Positions 1 to 9,271 of a stretch of DNA of 64,000 bases are shown here, piece by piece. The position numbers and the translations under genes are program-made. The notes under the pieces were generated by a model. The model did not search any database and was not told the origin of the DNA. It was given only the letters and a program-made list of their open reading frames with translations. Each line of letters begins with the position of its first letter. Within the stretch, counting starts at the first letter, position 1. The stretch is from G963662675 sp963662675 (GTDB taxonomy: Bacteria; Bacteroidota; Bacteroidia; Bacteroidales; Prolixibacteraceae), in NCBI GenBank assembly GCA_963662675.2, contig CAXXHP010000005.1:175551-239550 (forward strand), written 5' to 3'.

Positions 1-397
1 AAAAACTCCAGTCAAAATCTGCTGAAATTCCTTTTAATATGACACCTTGAATGTCTTCATCCGCTTTAATCATACCCGGTTTAGTCGCAAATTGCTGGAC
101 ATGATTTACTCCGGAAGTCCCTTTCATTTCTTCAAGAAAGGGTTGGTCGCTACTCATCGGATCTGTTTGGTAGGATCGATTGCTGTCATAATTCACAATC
201 TGGAGATGTGCTGCAAATCCATTTACTTTGCTTTTAACCTCGCGTTGAAAGCCAGTAACAATAGCAACAGCCAAAATCATGACCATCATTCCCAAACTTA
301 TTCCAGCAACAGCCAAACGCACAACCCGCCGAGACATGCGTTGAGAGTTATCTTTGGATGAAAATAGACGACGTGCTATAAATAATTCTGTATTCAC
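1..397 (-). CDS. LolC/LolE-type ABC transporter permease, N-terminal part (runs off the window)
   Basis: The reverse strand reads from a GTG at 395-397 as MNTELFIARRLFSSKDNSQR, then a hydrophobic segment (about residues 30-50) and the start of a periplasmic domain, and leaves the window at base 1. An N-terminal cytoplasmic stub, one membrane span and then a large extracytoplasmic region is the FtsX/LolC-E permease layout; the Bacteroidota members open with FIA-R-L-like residues. The likely role is lipoprotein release from the inner membrane or a related envelope export. There is an in-frame stop just upstream and no ATG, so GTG is the probable start. About 130 residues are visible; the C-terminal three-span bundle lies outside. 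It is transcribed with the flippase-like gene upstream (433-1464), 35 nt away. Confidence 0.75.
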   Translation of the reverse strand, partial: MNTELFIARRLFSSKDNSQRMSRRVVRLAVAGISLGMMVMILAVAIVTGFQREVKSKVNGFAAHLQIVNYDSNRSYQTDPMSSDQPFLEEMKGTSGVNHVQQFATKPGMIKADEDIQGVILKGISADFDWSF

Positions 398-432
398 TGA
401 ATATTATTAGGTCACACGCAAAACTACAAACT

Positions 433-1464
433 TTAATTTGTTCTACGATTAATAAATGGAAGGATCGATAAGGAAATCAGCCCCAATAGTATGATCATAG
501 CAGTCATTGACGAATGAGCTAAAAGAGCAAAGACTACACCATCAACTTTATCAATACCATAAAGCACCAATGACTGGATAACCATAAAATGCCAAGCTCC
601 AATCCCTCCCTGAACAGGAGCAACCATGCCAAAACTGCCCAAAACAAAAGCAGTGAGACCTGCTATTGCCGATAAATGAGATGTAAAATCAAATGCAAAG
701 AAAACAACATATAACATCAAATAATACATGCCCCAAATAAACAAAGTATGAAAAATAAAGGCTCCTTTATTCTTCATGTTTTTTATCGTTCTTAGCCCTT
801 CGCCAAACTTTTCAAGCGTACCTTGAATTTTTGCGTACATGCTTGACTTCCTGAGCTTTTTCCTAAAAAAATAAAACAAAATAATCACCCCTAAAATAAC
901 TAGAATAAATACTGGAGATAAGGCAACGCTTTCCAGATTGTATTTTAAATCAGGATTATTTTCAAAAAACAAAATAATTTTACCAAACTGGGTCGCTAAA
1001 ACAATAAAGGCAAGTATTAAAAGTGCAATCACATCTATAATTCGCTCAGTAACAACGGTACCAACCAGCTTTGTAAACGACATTTTCTCATATCTGGCCA
1101 AAACGCCACAGCGTGATATTTCCCCCATTCTTGGTATAACCAGATTCATTAGGTAACCAACCATTACAGCCAAAAAAGTATTCAGAAGTCGAGGTTTTTG
1201 CCCGAGAGGCTCAATCATTAACTGCCATCGCATCGTACGGCTAACATGACTTAACAATCCAAAAAATAGAGAAATCCAAATCCAAAGGTAATTGACATTA
1301 TTTTTTAAGATCGATTTAATTCTTTCTATGTCCTGATCTTTATATACCAACCAAAATAGGGCAATTCCCAATGCAAAGAAAGCAAGAAATTTGAGGAACT
1401 TTAGTAGCTTGTGTTTCAAAATGAACTTGTTTATTTCTGAAAATAGGCTAATTTTAAAAAACAA
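433..1464 (-). CDS. Flippase-like integral membrane protein (LPG_synthase_TM / UPF0104 family)
   Basis: About 343 residues with seven to eight hydrophobic segments. The block PRMGEISRCGVLARYE followed by a conserved TERIIDV segment is diagnostic of the lysylphosphatidylglycerol synthase transmembrane region family (PF03706). In MprF this region flips lipids. Stand-alone versions are common in Bacteroidota and their substrate is not established. Start is uncertain: the longest frame begins with TTG at 1464, there is no ATG before about residue 80, and a second TTG about 14 codons in (before KHKLLKFLKF) gives a more typical N-terminus. It is divergent from rsmA and upstream of the LolC/E-like gene. 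Nothing here identifies the lipid moved. Confidence 0.8.
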   Translation of the reverse strand: MFFKISLFSEINKFILKHKLLKFLKFLAFFALGIALFWLVYKDQDIERIKSILKNNVNYLWIWISLFFGLLSHVSRTMRWQLMIEPLGQKPRLLNTFLAVMVGYLMNLVIPRMGEISRCGVLARYEKMSFTKLVGTVVTERIIDVIALLILAFIVLATQFGKIILFFENNPDLKYNLESVALSPVFILVILGVIILFYFFRKKLRKSSMYAKIQGTLEKFGEGLRTIKNMKNKGAFIFHTLFIWGMYYLMLYVVFFAFDFTSHLSAIAGLTAFVLGSFGMVAPVQGGIGAWHFMVIQSLVLYGIDKVDGVVFALLAHSSMTAMIILLGLISLSILPFINRRTN

Positions 1465-1502
1465 ATAGCCATCATTCTCAGCTGATTTTTAAAGTACTTT
1501 TA

Positions 1503-1510
1503 TAAATTTG
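1503..1510 (+). promoter_or_regulatory. Bacteroidota-type -7 promoter box for rsmA
   Basis: TAAATTTG matches the TAnnTTTG -7 consensus of the Bacteroidota primary sigma factor. It lies about 110 nt before the rsmA ATG. No convincing -33 TTG is seen at the usual distance, so this is a candidate only. Confidence 0.45.
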
Positions 1511-1619
1511 CACGCCTTTAAAAAGCAAATTTCGCTGACAAAAATAAAGATTTGTTTTTAATCGCATTGGTTTTAGACAACATATTCATCAACCCATGAC
1601 ATAAAAGGTGCAAAAAGGA

Positions 1620-2399
1620 ATGAACAAAGTAAGAGCCAAGAAAAATTTAGGGCAACATTTTTTGAATGATAAGAACATTGCAAAAAATATTGTTGACAGC
1701 CTTCAAGCAACACGAACTAATACGGTATTGGAAATTGGACCAGGCATGGGCGTCCTTACTCAATTCTTACTTCAGAAAGAACAGTATCAGACACATGTAG
1801 TAGAGATAGACCGCGAGTCTGTGACCTATTTGAAAGAACATTACCCCCAACTGGAGGATAGAATCATTCCAAAAGATTTTTTAAAACTGAACTTGAATGA
1901 ATATTTCAAGGATCCTTTTGCCATTATCGGGAACTTCCCATACAATATTTCCTCCCAAATTTTCTTCAAGGTATTGGAATATAAAGATCAGGTGCCTGAA
2001 GTCGTTGGAATGATCCAAAAAGAAGTTGCAGAACGTATAAGCACTGGACCTGGATCAAAAACCTATGGGATTTTAAGCGTTCTGCTTCAGGCCTATTACG
2101 AAATCGACTATCTTTTCACCGTTCACGAAAATGTATTCACTCCACCACCGAGAGTAAAATCCGCAGTCATCCGACTTAGTCGAAATAATAGAGAAAAACT
2201 AGATTGTGACAACCTATTGTTCTTCAAAATCGTTAAAGCCTCATTCAACCAACGCAGAAAAACACTAAGAAACTCGCTGAAGGCTTTTATCACGGATGAA
2301 CAAATAAAAGGATTAGATATTTTTTCAAAACGTCCGGAACAGCTAAGTGTGCCCGAATTTGAGCAATTAACCCAGCTGATTGACAGTCAGCAAAAATAG
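1620..2399 (+). CDS. rsmA: 16S rRNA (adenine1518/1519-N6,N6)-dimethyltransferase
   Basis: RsmA (KsgA) dimethylates two adjacent adenines in the 3'-terminal hairpin of 16S rRNA during 30S maturation, using S-adenosylmethionine. The N-terminal KKNLGQHFL, SAM-binding motif I VLEIGPGMGVLT and the catalytic motif IV NFPYNISS (family N-L/F-P-Y) are all present, and the length (259 residues) is normal. A GTG lies four codons upstream (1608), but the ATG at 1620 starts with the conserved MNKVRAKKNLGQHF and is preferred. mgtE follows 7 nt after the stop, so the two are probably co-transcribed. Confidence 0.95.
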   Translation: MNKVRAKKNLGQHFLNDKNIAKNIVDSLQATRTNTVLEIGPGMGVLTQFLLQKEQYQTHVVEIDRESVTYLKEHYPQLEDRIIPKDFLKLNLNEYFKDPFAIIGNFPYNISSQIFFKVLEYKDQVPEVVGMIQKEVAERISTGPGSKTYGILSVLLQAYYEIDYLFTVHENVFTPPPRVKSAVIRLSRNNREKLDCDNLLFFKIVKASFNQRRKTLRNSLKAFITDEQIKGLDIFSKRPEQLSVPEFEQLTQLIDSQQK

Positions 2400-2406
2400 C
2401 AACACC

Positions 2407-3765
2407 ATGAAGTTCGAACTAAACAGGGAATTTATTGATAACCTCTGTGCCCTTATTAAAAAGGAAGAAGCACGAGAAATCCTGAAAATGCTGGAAGGCT
2501 TACATGCAACTGACATTGCCGAAATCATGGATGAGTTATCGATGGATGAAGCAAAATTCCTTTACCTTCAATTGGAAGGCGAAATAGCTTCGGATGTCCT
2601 AATTGAAATGCCAGAAAATGATAGAAAACGCTTCCTAAAAGTTCTACCTCCGGAGGTAATTGCCCATCAGTTTATTGAGTACATGGACTCCGACGATGCG
2701 GCTGATATTGTGGGAGAGATGGAAGAAGACATGAAGGAAGCCGTTTTGCAAAAGATCGAAGATAAAGAGCAAGCCGGCGACATTGCTGATCTTTTAGAGT
2801 ACGATGAAGACACTGCAGGTGGACTGATGGCCAAGGAGTTGGTTAAAGTAAATGAGAACTGGACCGTTCAAACCTGCTTAAAAGAGATTTCGACTCAAGC
2901 TGAAGAAATTGACGAAATATATTTTGTTTATGTGGTGGATGATGACGATATCCTGAAGGGAATTCTTTCATTGACCAAGCTGATACAAAAACCGACACAA
3001 ACAAGAATAAAAAATTTATTCAACGAAGATATCCAAACCGTAAAAACGGACACCAGGCAGGAAGAAGTAGCTCAAATCATGGAAAAATACGACTTGGTTG
3101 TTTTACCTATTGTCGATCATATTGGTAGGCTAAAAGGACGAATTACCATTGACGATGTAGTAGATGTAATCCGTGAAGAGGCTGAAAAAGATTACCAAAT
3201 GGTTTCTGGTATCTCCGGAGATGTTGAATCAGGCGACAGGGTTTGGCAACAAACCCGAGCACGCGTCCCTTGGCTGTTTATTGGACTGTTAGGAGGAATA
3301 ATGGGAGCACAAGTTCTTGGCGCCAATGAATCGGCACTTTCACAAATACCATCCATGGCATTCTTCATCCCCCTCATTGCTGCAATGGCCGGAAATGTAG
3401 GCGTACAATCTTCCTCCATTGTCGTTCAAACCATTGCTAGTGGCTCTCGTGATTTTGACTCTTTTGGAAGAAAAATTTTAAAAGAGCTATCTGTCGCACT
3501 AATTACAGCAATTGTATTTTCAACATTGATTTTCATCTACAATTACTTTTTCAGCAATAGTTTAAACCTAACTTGGGCAGTAAGTATTTCACTGTTTATA
3601 GTTATCATTTTCGCATCAATTTTCGGCACCACTATTCCTCTATTGCTCAATAAATGGAAGATTGATCCGGCACTAGCTACCGGCCCATTTATTACAACAA
3701 TGAATGACATCCTCGGATTAATCATGTATATGATGATTGCCCGTTTCTTTTTTGACATCATTTAA
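2407..3765 (+). CDS. mgtE: Magnesium transporter MgtE
   Basis: The protein has the MgtE domain order: an alpha-helical N domain rich in acidic residues (about 1-130), a CBS pair (about 135-255; e.g. the LPIVDHIGRLKGRITIDDV block) and five transmembrane helices (about 285-450). The pore region includes an AAMAGNVGVQSS segment, the family's conserved GN-G-Q signature. MgtE is a Mg2+-gated Mg2+ channel; the N and CBS domains close the pore when cytosolic Mg2+ is high. The ATG at 2407 is chosen; an in-frame TTG at 2380 would overlap rsmA. Its TAA abuts the next ATG at 3766 (zero spacing), so it shares a transcript with the protease gene. Confidence 0.95.
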   Translation: MKFELNREFIDNLCALIKKEEAREILKMLEGLHATDIAEIMDELSMDEAKFLYLQLEGEIASDVLIEMPENDRKRFLKVLPPEVIAHQFIEYMDSDDAADIVGEMEEDMKEAVLQKIEDKEQAGDIADLLEYDEDTAGGLMAKELVKVNENWTVQTCLKEISTQAEEIDEIYFVYVVDDDDILKGILSLTKLIQKPTQTRIKNLFNEDIQTVKTDTRQEEVAQIMEKYDLVVLPIVDHIGRLKGRITIDDVVDVIREEAEKDYQMVSGISGDVESGDRVWQQTRARVPWLFIGLLGGIMGAQVLGANESALSQIPSMAFFIPLIAAMAGNVGVQSSSIVVQTIASGSRDFDSFGRKILKELSVALITAIVFSTLIFIYNYFFSNSLNLTWAVSISLFIVIIFASIFGTTIPLLLNKWKIDPALATGPFITTMNDILGLIMYMMIARFFFDII

Positions 3766-4218
3766 ATGAAAACGAAGACCATCATAGGCCGGCAAGACAT
3801 TGCTGATTTCCCTGAACTCCAGCTGGAAAGCATCGAAGTGAAAATTGACACAGGAGCTTACACCTCCAGTTTCCATTGCCATAGCATTGAAGTAATCGAT
3901 GTTAATGGAAAAGAAAATTTGAGATGTTTCTTTCTCGATCCGGAGCATGAACAATACGACAATAAAGAAATTATCTTCGCCCAGTTTTCAAAGAAAAAAG
4001 TTCGCACATCAAATGACATGATGGAGGAGAGATATAGTGTCATTACAACCATTAAGCTTTTTGAAATAATATCTCAAATTGAGCTTACGCTTACAGAACG
4101 GGGCAATATGCGTTTTCCTGTTCTACTGGGACGCAAATTTATTTCAAAAAAATTTATAGTGGACAGTGCTCGAAAAAATCTATCAGCAAGAAAAATAAAA
4201 ATCTCAACAAATTCCTGA
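3766..4218 (+). CDS. RimB-like retropepsin-type protease ("ATP-dependent zinc protease" family, PF05618)
   Basis: This 150-residue protein carries the family signature VKIDTGAYTSS, where D-T-G is the retropepsin-like catalytic triad, and the C-terminal RFPVLLGRKFI block. Older annotation calls the family ATP-dependent zinc protease, but the DTG motif points to an aspartic peptidase fold. Family members are encoded beside rimK in many bacteria, and in Pseudomonas the RimABK set controls glutamylation of ribosomal protein S6. Here the gene directly follows mgtE and precedes rimK by 68 nt. The likely role is regulation or processing of RimK products, inferred from linkage. No signal peptide is visible, so it is cytoplasmic. 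Confidence 0.85.
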   Translation: MKTKTIIGRQDIADFPELQLESIEVKIDTGAYTSSFHCHSIEVIDVNGKENLRCFFLDPEHEQYDNKEIIFAQFSKKKVRTSNDMMEERYSVITTIKLFEIISQIELTLTERGNMRFPVLLGRKFISKKFIVDSARKNLSARKIKISTNS

Positions 4219-4286
4219 TTTTGATATATCAGTCGATTGAGAACAGAAAACTAATTATACTATTATTTTAAATGTAAAGAAACAAG

Positions 4287-5159
4287 GTGAAAATCGTTAT
4301 TTTATCAAGAAATCAAAACCTCTATTCAACCCAAAGGTTGATAGCAGCCGGAGAAAAAAAAGGACACGAGATGTTGGTTGTTGACCACTCGAAATGTGAT
4401 CTGGTAATAGAAAAAAAGAAACCTTCCATCATTTACAAAGGAAACATGCTGGAAAATGTGGACGCTGTCATTCCACGCATCGGTGCCTCAGTAACATTCT
4501 ATGGAACGGCAGTGGTTCGGCAGTTTGAAATGATGAAAGTCTTTACGGCGATTGAATCACAAGCACTTGTGCGATCACGAGACAAACTTCGCAGTCTCCA
4601 AATATTAAGTAGAGCAGGACTTGGGTTACCCAAAACCGTTTTTACAAACTACTCACGAAACGTAAAAGATATTTTAAATAGCGTAGGTGGTGCTCCGGTA
4701 GTAATTAAGCTATTGGAAGGCACACAGGGACTAGGTGTTGTTCTTGCAGAAACCGACAATGCTGCAGAGTCTGTTATTGAAGCCTTTAACGGACTAAAAG
4801 CCAGAGTAATTGTTCAAGAATTCATTTCCGAATCCAAAGGCTCTGACATTCGTGCATTTGTTGTAGATGGTGTTGTTGTTGGAGCCATGAAACGACAAGG
4901 CAAAAGCGGTGAGTTTCGCTCAAATCTTCACAGAGGAGGTACAGCAAGCATAATTGAGCTATCTGAAGATGAAGAAAATGCAGCACTAAAAGCAGCTCGG
5001 GTTTTGGGACTAGGGATTGCCGGAGTTGATATATTGCAATCTAAAAATGGGCCTCTAATTCTCGAAGTTAATTCATCACCAGGGCTAGAGGGCATTGAGG
5101 CTGCCACGGGGAAAGACGTTGCAAATAATATTATTCGCTATGTAGAACGCAATGTTTAA
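4287..5159 (+). CDS. rimK: RimK-family ATP-grasp ligase (ribosomal protein S6:glutamate ligase)
   Basis: RimK adds glutamate residues to the C-terminus of ribosomal protein S6 in E. coli; the wider family ligates amino acids to peptide C-termini. This 290-residue protein has the N-terminal Rossmann-like lobe (MKIVILSRN), the ATP-grasp core with VVIKLLEGTQGLGV, the RAFVVDGVVVGAMKR strand pair, and the metal-binding LEVNSSPGLEGIE near the end. The start is GTG at 4287. It overlaps the downstream AstE/aspartoacylase-type gene by 8 nt, so the two are translationally coupled. The true acceptor (S6 or another peptide) cannot be read from sequence. Confidence 0.92.
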   Translation: MKIVILSRNQNLYSTQRLIAAGEKKGHEMLVVDHSKCDLVIEKKKPSIIYKGNMLENVDAVIPRIGASVTFYGTAVVRQFEMMKVFTAIESQALVRSRDKLRSLQILSRAGLGLPKTVFTNYSRNVKDILNSVGGAPVVIKLLEGTQGLGVVLAETDNAAESVIEAFNGLKARVIVQEFISESKGSDIRAFVVDGVVVGAMKRQGKSGEFRSNLHRGGTASIIELSEDEENAALKAARVLGLGIAGVDILQSKNGPLILEVNSSPGLEGIEAATGKDVANNIIRYVERNV

Positions 5160-6126
5160 TCCCATGAAAGAAACCCAACCTTTAACAATTCTAGGATCAA
5201 CTATTGAACCGGGAAAAGGAACTGTCATTAATCTTGACATTGCCCGCTTGCATACTCACACAAAAATTGAAGTTCCTGTCATCATTGAAAGAGGTAAAAA
5301 AGAAGGGCCAACCTTATTGCTTCTAGCCGGCATTCATGGAAACGAGATAAATGGCGTTGAAATACTTCGCAACTTAATCTCAAAGAAATTAAACAAACCA
5401 GAAAAAGGAATGGTCATCTGCATTCCAGTACTCAATATCTTTGGGTTCTTAAATCAAAAACGTGAGTTCCCCGATGGCAAAGACCTAAACAGAGTGTTTC
5501 CAGGAAGTAAAAGCGGATCTCTGGCAAGTATTTTTGCGTATCACGTGATGGATAAAATCATTCCTCACGTTGACTATTGCATTGATTTTCACACTGGTGG
5601 AGCCAACCGCTTTAACAGCTCGCAAATAAGAATCAGCAAAGGCGATCCTGAACTGTTAGAACTTGCAAAAGTATTCAATCCCCGTTTTATTGTTTATGCC
5701 CCCAATCGTGAAAAATCATTTCGCCAAACGACAACCCAATTTGGAAAAAAGGTGTTGCTTTTTGAAGGTGGCAAATCTCTGGATATCCATAATCGTATTA
5801 CCACACGAGGCACAATTGGAATTATGAAGTTCATGCATCATTTACAAATGCGTAATTTTTCAAAAGAAATAGCATTCACCCAAGATACAGACAACATTTT
5901 AATACAAGAATCGACTTGGATACGAGCAAGGTATGGCGGCATGTTTCGATTCCACGTAAAAGATGGTGCGGAAGTATCAAAGGGAGATATCATCGGCAGC
6001 ATCTCTGATCCTTACGGAAAATTTGAACACCAAGTTAAAGTACCATCAAGTGGTTATATCATTGGAATGAACCACTCTCCTATCGTTTATCAGGGTGACG
6101 CCTTACTACATTTAGGAAAAGTCTGA
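5152..6126 (+). CDS. Succinylglutamate desuccinylase/aspartoacylase (AstE/AspA) family zinc hydrolase
   Basis: A zinc carboxypeptidase-fold deacylase of about 320 residues. The zinc ligands are visible: GIHGNEINGVE (His and Glu) and the later DFHTGG (His), with the DLNRVFPG substrate loop between them. A C-terminal barrel/lipoyl-like extension (about 250-324) includes a GAEVSKGDIIGSISDPYG segment. Family members remove acyl groups or split amide bonds of acylated amino acids. The gene overlaps rimK by 8 nt; a second ATG at 5164 (MKETQPL) is an equally good start. Coupling to RimK suggests it acts on a RimK product or substrate, perhaps as a de-glutamylase. That is inference. Confidence 0.85.
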   Translation: MFNPMKETQPLTILGSTIEPGKGTVINLDIARLHTHTKIEVPVIIERGKKEGPTLLLLAGIHGNEINGVEILRNLISKKLNKPEKGMVICIPVLNIFGFLNQKREFPDGKDLNRVFPGSKSGSLASIFAYHVMDKIIPHVDYCIDFHTGGANRFNSSQIRISKGDPELLELAKVFNPRFIVYAPNREKSFRQTTTQFGKKVLLFEGGKSLDIHNRITTRGTIGIMKFMHHLQMRNFSKEIAFTQDTDNILIQESTWIRARYGGMFRFHVKDGAEVSKGDIIGSISDPYGKFEHQVKVPSSGYIIGMNHSPIVYQGDALLHLGKV

Positions 6127-6161
6127 TGCAAAAAAATAAAAAGGGAAGTAAATAGCAGCGA

Positions 6162-7415
6162 TCAAACGGTATTGATTGCTGTTACTGGATCAAGCCGGGC
6201 TGCAGAAAGAGCTGGCAAAAAACCCGACACTAAACCAATAAGTCCTGAAACTCCCAACCCCAATACAATATTGCCAAAGGTTAGGCTAAACGCCATATCA
6301 ACAAATGCACTAACAAGATTTGTTCCTAGAAATACAAAAAACAGACCAACAATCCCTCCCAAAATTGAGAGTATAATAGCTTCAAAAATAAACTCCATGA
6401 GTATAAAATAGCGTTTGGCTCCCAGTGATTTCTGAATACCAATATGACGCGTACGTTCCTTTACCGAAACAAACATGATATTGGCAATTCCAAATCCGCC
6501 AACAAGGATACTAAACCCTCCAATGATAGCTCCGGCAATATTAATGATAGAAAAGATAGTATCAAATTGAGTAGAAACAACACTCACTTCATTCATCGAG
6601 AAATCATTTTCCTCCATTGGCTTTAATCCTCGTATAACTCTCATTATCCCCACCAATTCTGCAATAAAATGATCATTTTCTGCATTTGGGTTCGCCTTTA
6701 CACAAATTGTTTGGCCCAATTCTGTATTTTTATAATCCACCATATTGGCAGCATACGACACAGAAATATGAACACGGTCATCCATGCTAGTATCAAACAA
6801 ATCAGTCCCTTGCTTTGTGTATGTGCCAATAATAGTAAGTCGATGCCCATTCACTTTTATCTCTTTTCCTACAGGATTAATACCATTAAAGAGCTGATCA
6901 GCCAACTCACTTCCCAGGACAGTAAGTGGTGAACCGGATTTACTCTCAGACTCTGTAAAATAGCGTCCACGATTAATACTCAGACTCCATGTATCTATCA
7001 ATCCATAAGTTGTAGCAAACAATTCAATATTTTCAGTAGTAGTTCCTTCGTATTGTACAGTTCCTCGATACCCAAAAAGAAAAACTGCATTTTCAGTTAG
7101 CTGCGATTTTCTAAGAATGTCCTCGGCCTCTTCAATCGAAGGTGAAGAACGATTTATATATTTCCACCAAGGATATTCAGACTCGCCTTCCTCTAGTGTC
7201 CATGGCCATTTTTGGATGTAGACCATTTTATTTCCAAGTGAATTCAAACTGTCTCGAATGTAACCTTCTAACGAATCAATTACAGTAAACACAGAAATAA
7301 TAGCAAAAATACCGATAGTAATACCAAGGAGAGATAAGAAAGTCCTAAGTTTATTCGCTTTTAGGGAGTTACCTGCAAAATTAAAGCTTTCAAATATTGA
7401 CCTAAAGAAAAGCAT
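6162..7415 (-). CDS. MacB/FtsX-type ABC transporter permease
   Basis: About 417 residues. The N-terminal span follows the family opening LKANKLRTFLSLLGITIGI (MacB_PCD). A periplasmic domain covers about residues 45-280, with three C-terminal spans and the FtsX motif VSVKERTRHIGIQKSLGAKR before the last two. Such permeases pair with a LolD/MacB-like ATPase and act as mechanotransmission exporters or lipoprotein/peptide handlers; no ATPase gene is adjacent. The ATG at 7415 (MLFFRSIFESF) gives a typical N-terminus. An ATG at 7481 would add 22 residues. The gene is convergent with the rimK cluster and divergent from purH. Confidence 0.85.
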   Translation of the reverse strand: MLFFRSIFESFNFAGNSLKANKLRTFLSLLGITIGIFAIISVFTVIDSLEGYIRDSLNSLGNKMVYIQKWPWTLEEGESEYPWWKYINRSSPSIEEAEDILRKSQLTENAVFLFGYRGTVQYEGTTTENIELFATTYGLIDTWSLSINRGRYFTESESKSGSPLTVLGSELADQLFNGINPVGKEIKVNGHRLTIIGTYTKQGTDLFDTSMDDRVHISVSYAANMVDYKNTELGQTICVKANPNAENDHFIAELVGIMRVIRGLKPMEENDFSMNEVSVVSTQFDTIFSIINIAGAIIGGFSILVGGFGIANIMFVSVKERTRHIGIQKSLGAKRYFILMEFIFEAIILSILGGIVGLFFVFLGTNLVSAFVDMAFSLTFGNIVLGLGVSGLIGLVSGFLPALSAARLDPVTAINTV

Positions 7416-7603
7416 ATTCAAACCTTTACTTGTAAAGCTAATACAATTAAGCCACTCCCTTGTTATTTTAACATATTGCATGGCATTGCAAAGTAAATAA
7501 AGACTCCATCAGGGGGCATTATGAACTAAAAAACACCTATATTCCCAAGAAGAAAATTATTTAAATAACGACTTCTCAAAATGAAAAAATCAGTGCTTTT
7601 TAT

Positions 7604-7611
7604 TATCTTTG
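7604..7611 (+). promoter_or_regulatory. -7 promoter box for purH
   Basis: TATCTTTG fits the Bacteroidota TAnnTTTG consensus and lies 24 nt before the purH ATG. That puts the transcript start about 18 nt upstream of the gene. A -33 element is not obvious. Confidence 0.6.
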
Positions 7612-7635
7612 CACATCAACACTAAAAGACTATAG

Positions 7636-9225
7636 ATGAAGGATTTAAAAGAGATCAAATCAGCACTAATCTCTGTTTATCATAAAGACAAACTTGATTT
7701 AATCGTTAAAAAGTTGGATGAACTTGGCGTTCGCATTTTTTCAACTGGGGGCACTCAATCATTTATTGAAGGATTAGGCATAAACGTAACTGCAGTAGAA
7801 GATTTAACAGGCTACCCATCAATTTTAGGAGGTCGGGTAAAGACTCTTCATCCCAAAGTTTTTGGAGGTATCCTCAACCGCAGGGATAACGAAAACGATC
7901 AACAACAAATAGCACAATATGAAATTCCTGAGATTGACTTGGTCATTGTTGATCTTTACCCTTTTGAAGAAACAGTCGCGTCAGGAGCATCCGAAGAAGA
8001 TATTATCGAAAAGATAGATATTGGAGGCATTGCCTTAATACGAGGCACGGCAAAAAACTACAACGATGTCGTAATGATCTCTTCACGTGACCAATATGAG
8101 GAATTTTTCACCTTATTGAATGATAAGAATGGATCTACTTCCCTAGAAGACCGTAGGGCATTTGCACGCAAAGCATTTGCAACTTCGTCACATTACGACT
8201 CTGCAATTTTCAATTACTTCAACAATGGGATAAGTGACAAAAACCGCATCAGCCTAAATGATGGACAAGTATTACGCTACGGCGAAAACCCAGATCAATC
8301 AGCCACTTTTTACAAATTCAACAATGCCGATTCTAGTGTAACTTTAGCAAACGCTGATGTTTTACAGGGGAAAGCACTCTCATATAATAATCTGTTAGAC
8401 GCTGATGCAGCATGGAAATCGGCTAGCGATGCTTTTCATGCAGTAACACACATTCAAGACAAAGTTGCTGTTTCTGTCATAAAACACCTTAACCCATGTG
8501 GATTAGCTGTTACTGATAACGTTATACAATCTCTTGATCTAGCTTGGGCAGGAGATCCCATCAGTGCTTATGGTAGTATAATTTGTTTTACCGACACAGT
8601 CACAAAGGATGTTGCTGAATGGTTTGGCAAAAAATTCGTTGAGATCATCATAGCTCCAGCATTCACTCCTGAAGCTTTAGAAGTATTTGGCAAGAAGAAA
8701 AATCTTCGCTTGCTAGTCACTCCAGTTAAAGCAGAAACAACTGGGGAGAAGCTATACCGCAGCATAAGTGGAGGCATGTTGGTTCAGGATGAAGATGAAG
8801 GCATGGACACCGAATTTAAAAATGTAACAAATATTCAATTCGACAGCAATAAACTTAATTTAGCCAAGTTTGGTATTACAGCGTGCAAGCATCTTAAGAG
8901 TAATGCCATTGCTTTGGTAACAGAAAACAGTGATGGTTCATTTTGGTTAACGGGCGCAGGAATGGGACAACCAAATCGATTGGACAGCCTACGTCAATTG
9001 ACAATCCCCCGATTTAACATGAAGGAAGGAGTGAAAATTGAAGAAGCAGTACTAATTTCAGATGCTTTCTTTCCATTCAGGGACAGTATTGAAGCCGCTA
9101 ATGAATTTGGAATAAAATTCGTAGTTGAACCAGGAGGAAGTATCCGTGACGAAGAAGTTATTCAAGCCTGTAATGAGTTTGGAATTGCCATGCTCTTTAC
9201 TGGTCGCCGTCATTTTAAACATTAA
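7636..9225 (+). CDS. purH: Bifunctional AICAR formyltransferase / IMP cyclohydrolase
   Basis: PurH performs the last two steps of purine synthesis: it formylates AICAR with 10-formyl-THF, then cyclises FAICAR to IMP. The N-terminal cyclohydrolase (MGS-like) domain shows ISVYHKDKLD, STGGTQSFIE and GGRVKTLHPKVFGGIL. The C-terminal formyltransferase domain has LRYGENPDQSATFY, VIKHLNPCGLAV and the terminal EPGGSIRDEEVIQACNEFGI...TGRRHFKH. The length of 529 residues is slightly above the usual 505-525. A promoter box lies just upstream and mreB follows after 46 nt, an arrangement common in Bacteroidia. purE (34.7 kb) and hpt (35.3 kb) supply other purine steps. Confidence 0.97.
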   Translation: MKDLKEIKSALISVYHKDKLDLIVKKLDELGVRIFSTGGTQSFIEGLGINVTAVEDLTGYPSILGGRVKTLHPKVFGGILNRRDNENDQQQIAQYEIPEIDLVIVDLYPFEETVASGASEEDIIEKIDIGGIALIRGTAKNYNDVVMISSRDQYEEFFTLLNDKNGSTSLEDRRAFARKAFATSSHYDSAIFNYFNNGISDKNRISLNDGQVLRYGENPDQSATFYKFNNADSSVTLANADVLQGKALSYNNLLDADAAWKSASDAFHAVTHIQDKVAVSVIKHLNPCGLAVTDNVIQSLDLAWAGDPISAYGSIICFTDTVTKDVAEWFGKKFVEIIIAPAFTPEALEVFGKKKNLRLLVTPVKAETTGEKLYRSISGGMLVQDEDEGMDTEFKNVTNIQFDSNKLNLAKFGITACKHLKSNAIALVTENSDGSFWLTGAGMGQPNRLDSLRQLTIPRFNMKEGVKIEEAVLISDAFFPFRDSIEAANEFGIKFVVEPGGSIRDEEVIQACNEFGIAMLFTGRRHFKH

Positions 9226-9271
9226 CAGATAAGGCATTAACAGGATATAATAATATTAGGAGAATAAGAAC

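Noticed and set aside
47..361. Plus-strand ORF of 104 codons
   Set aside because: Antisense to the LolC/E-type permease that reads through on the minus strand with recognisable family features; no domain in the plus-strand product.
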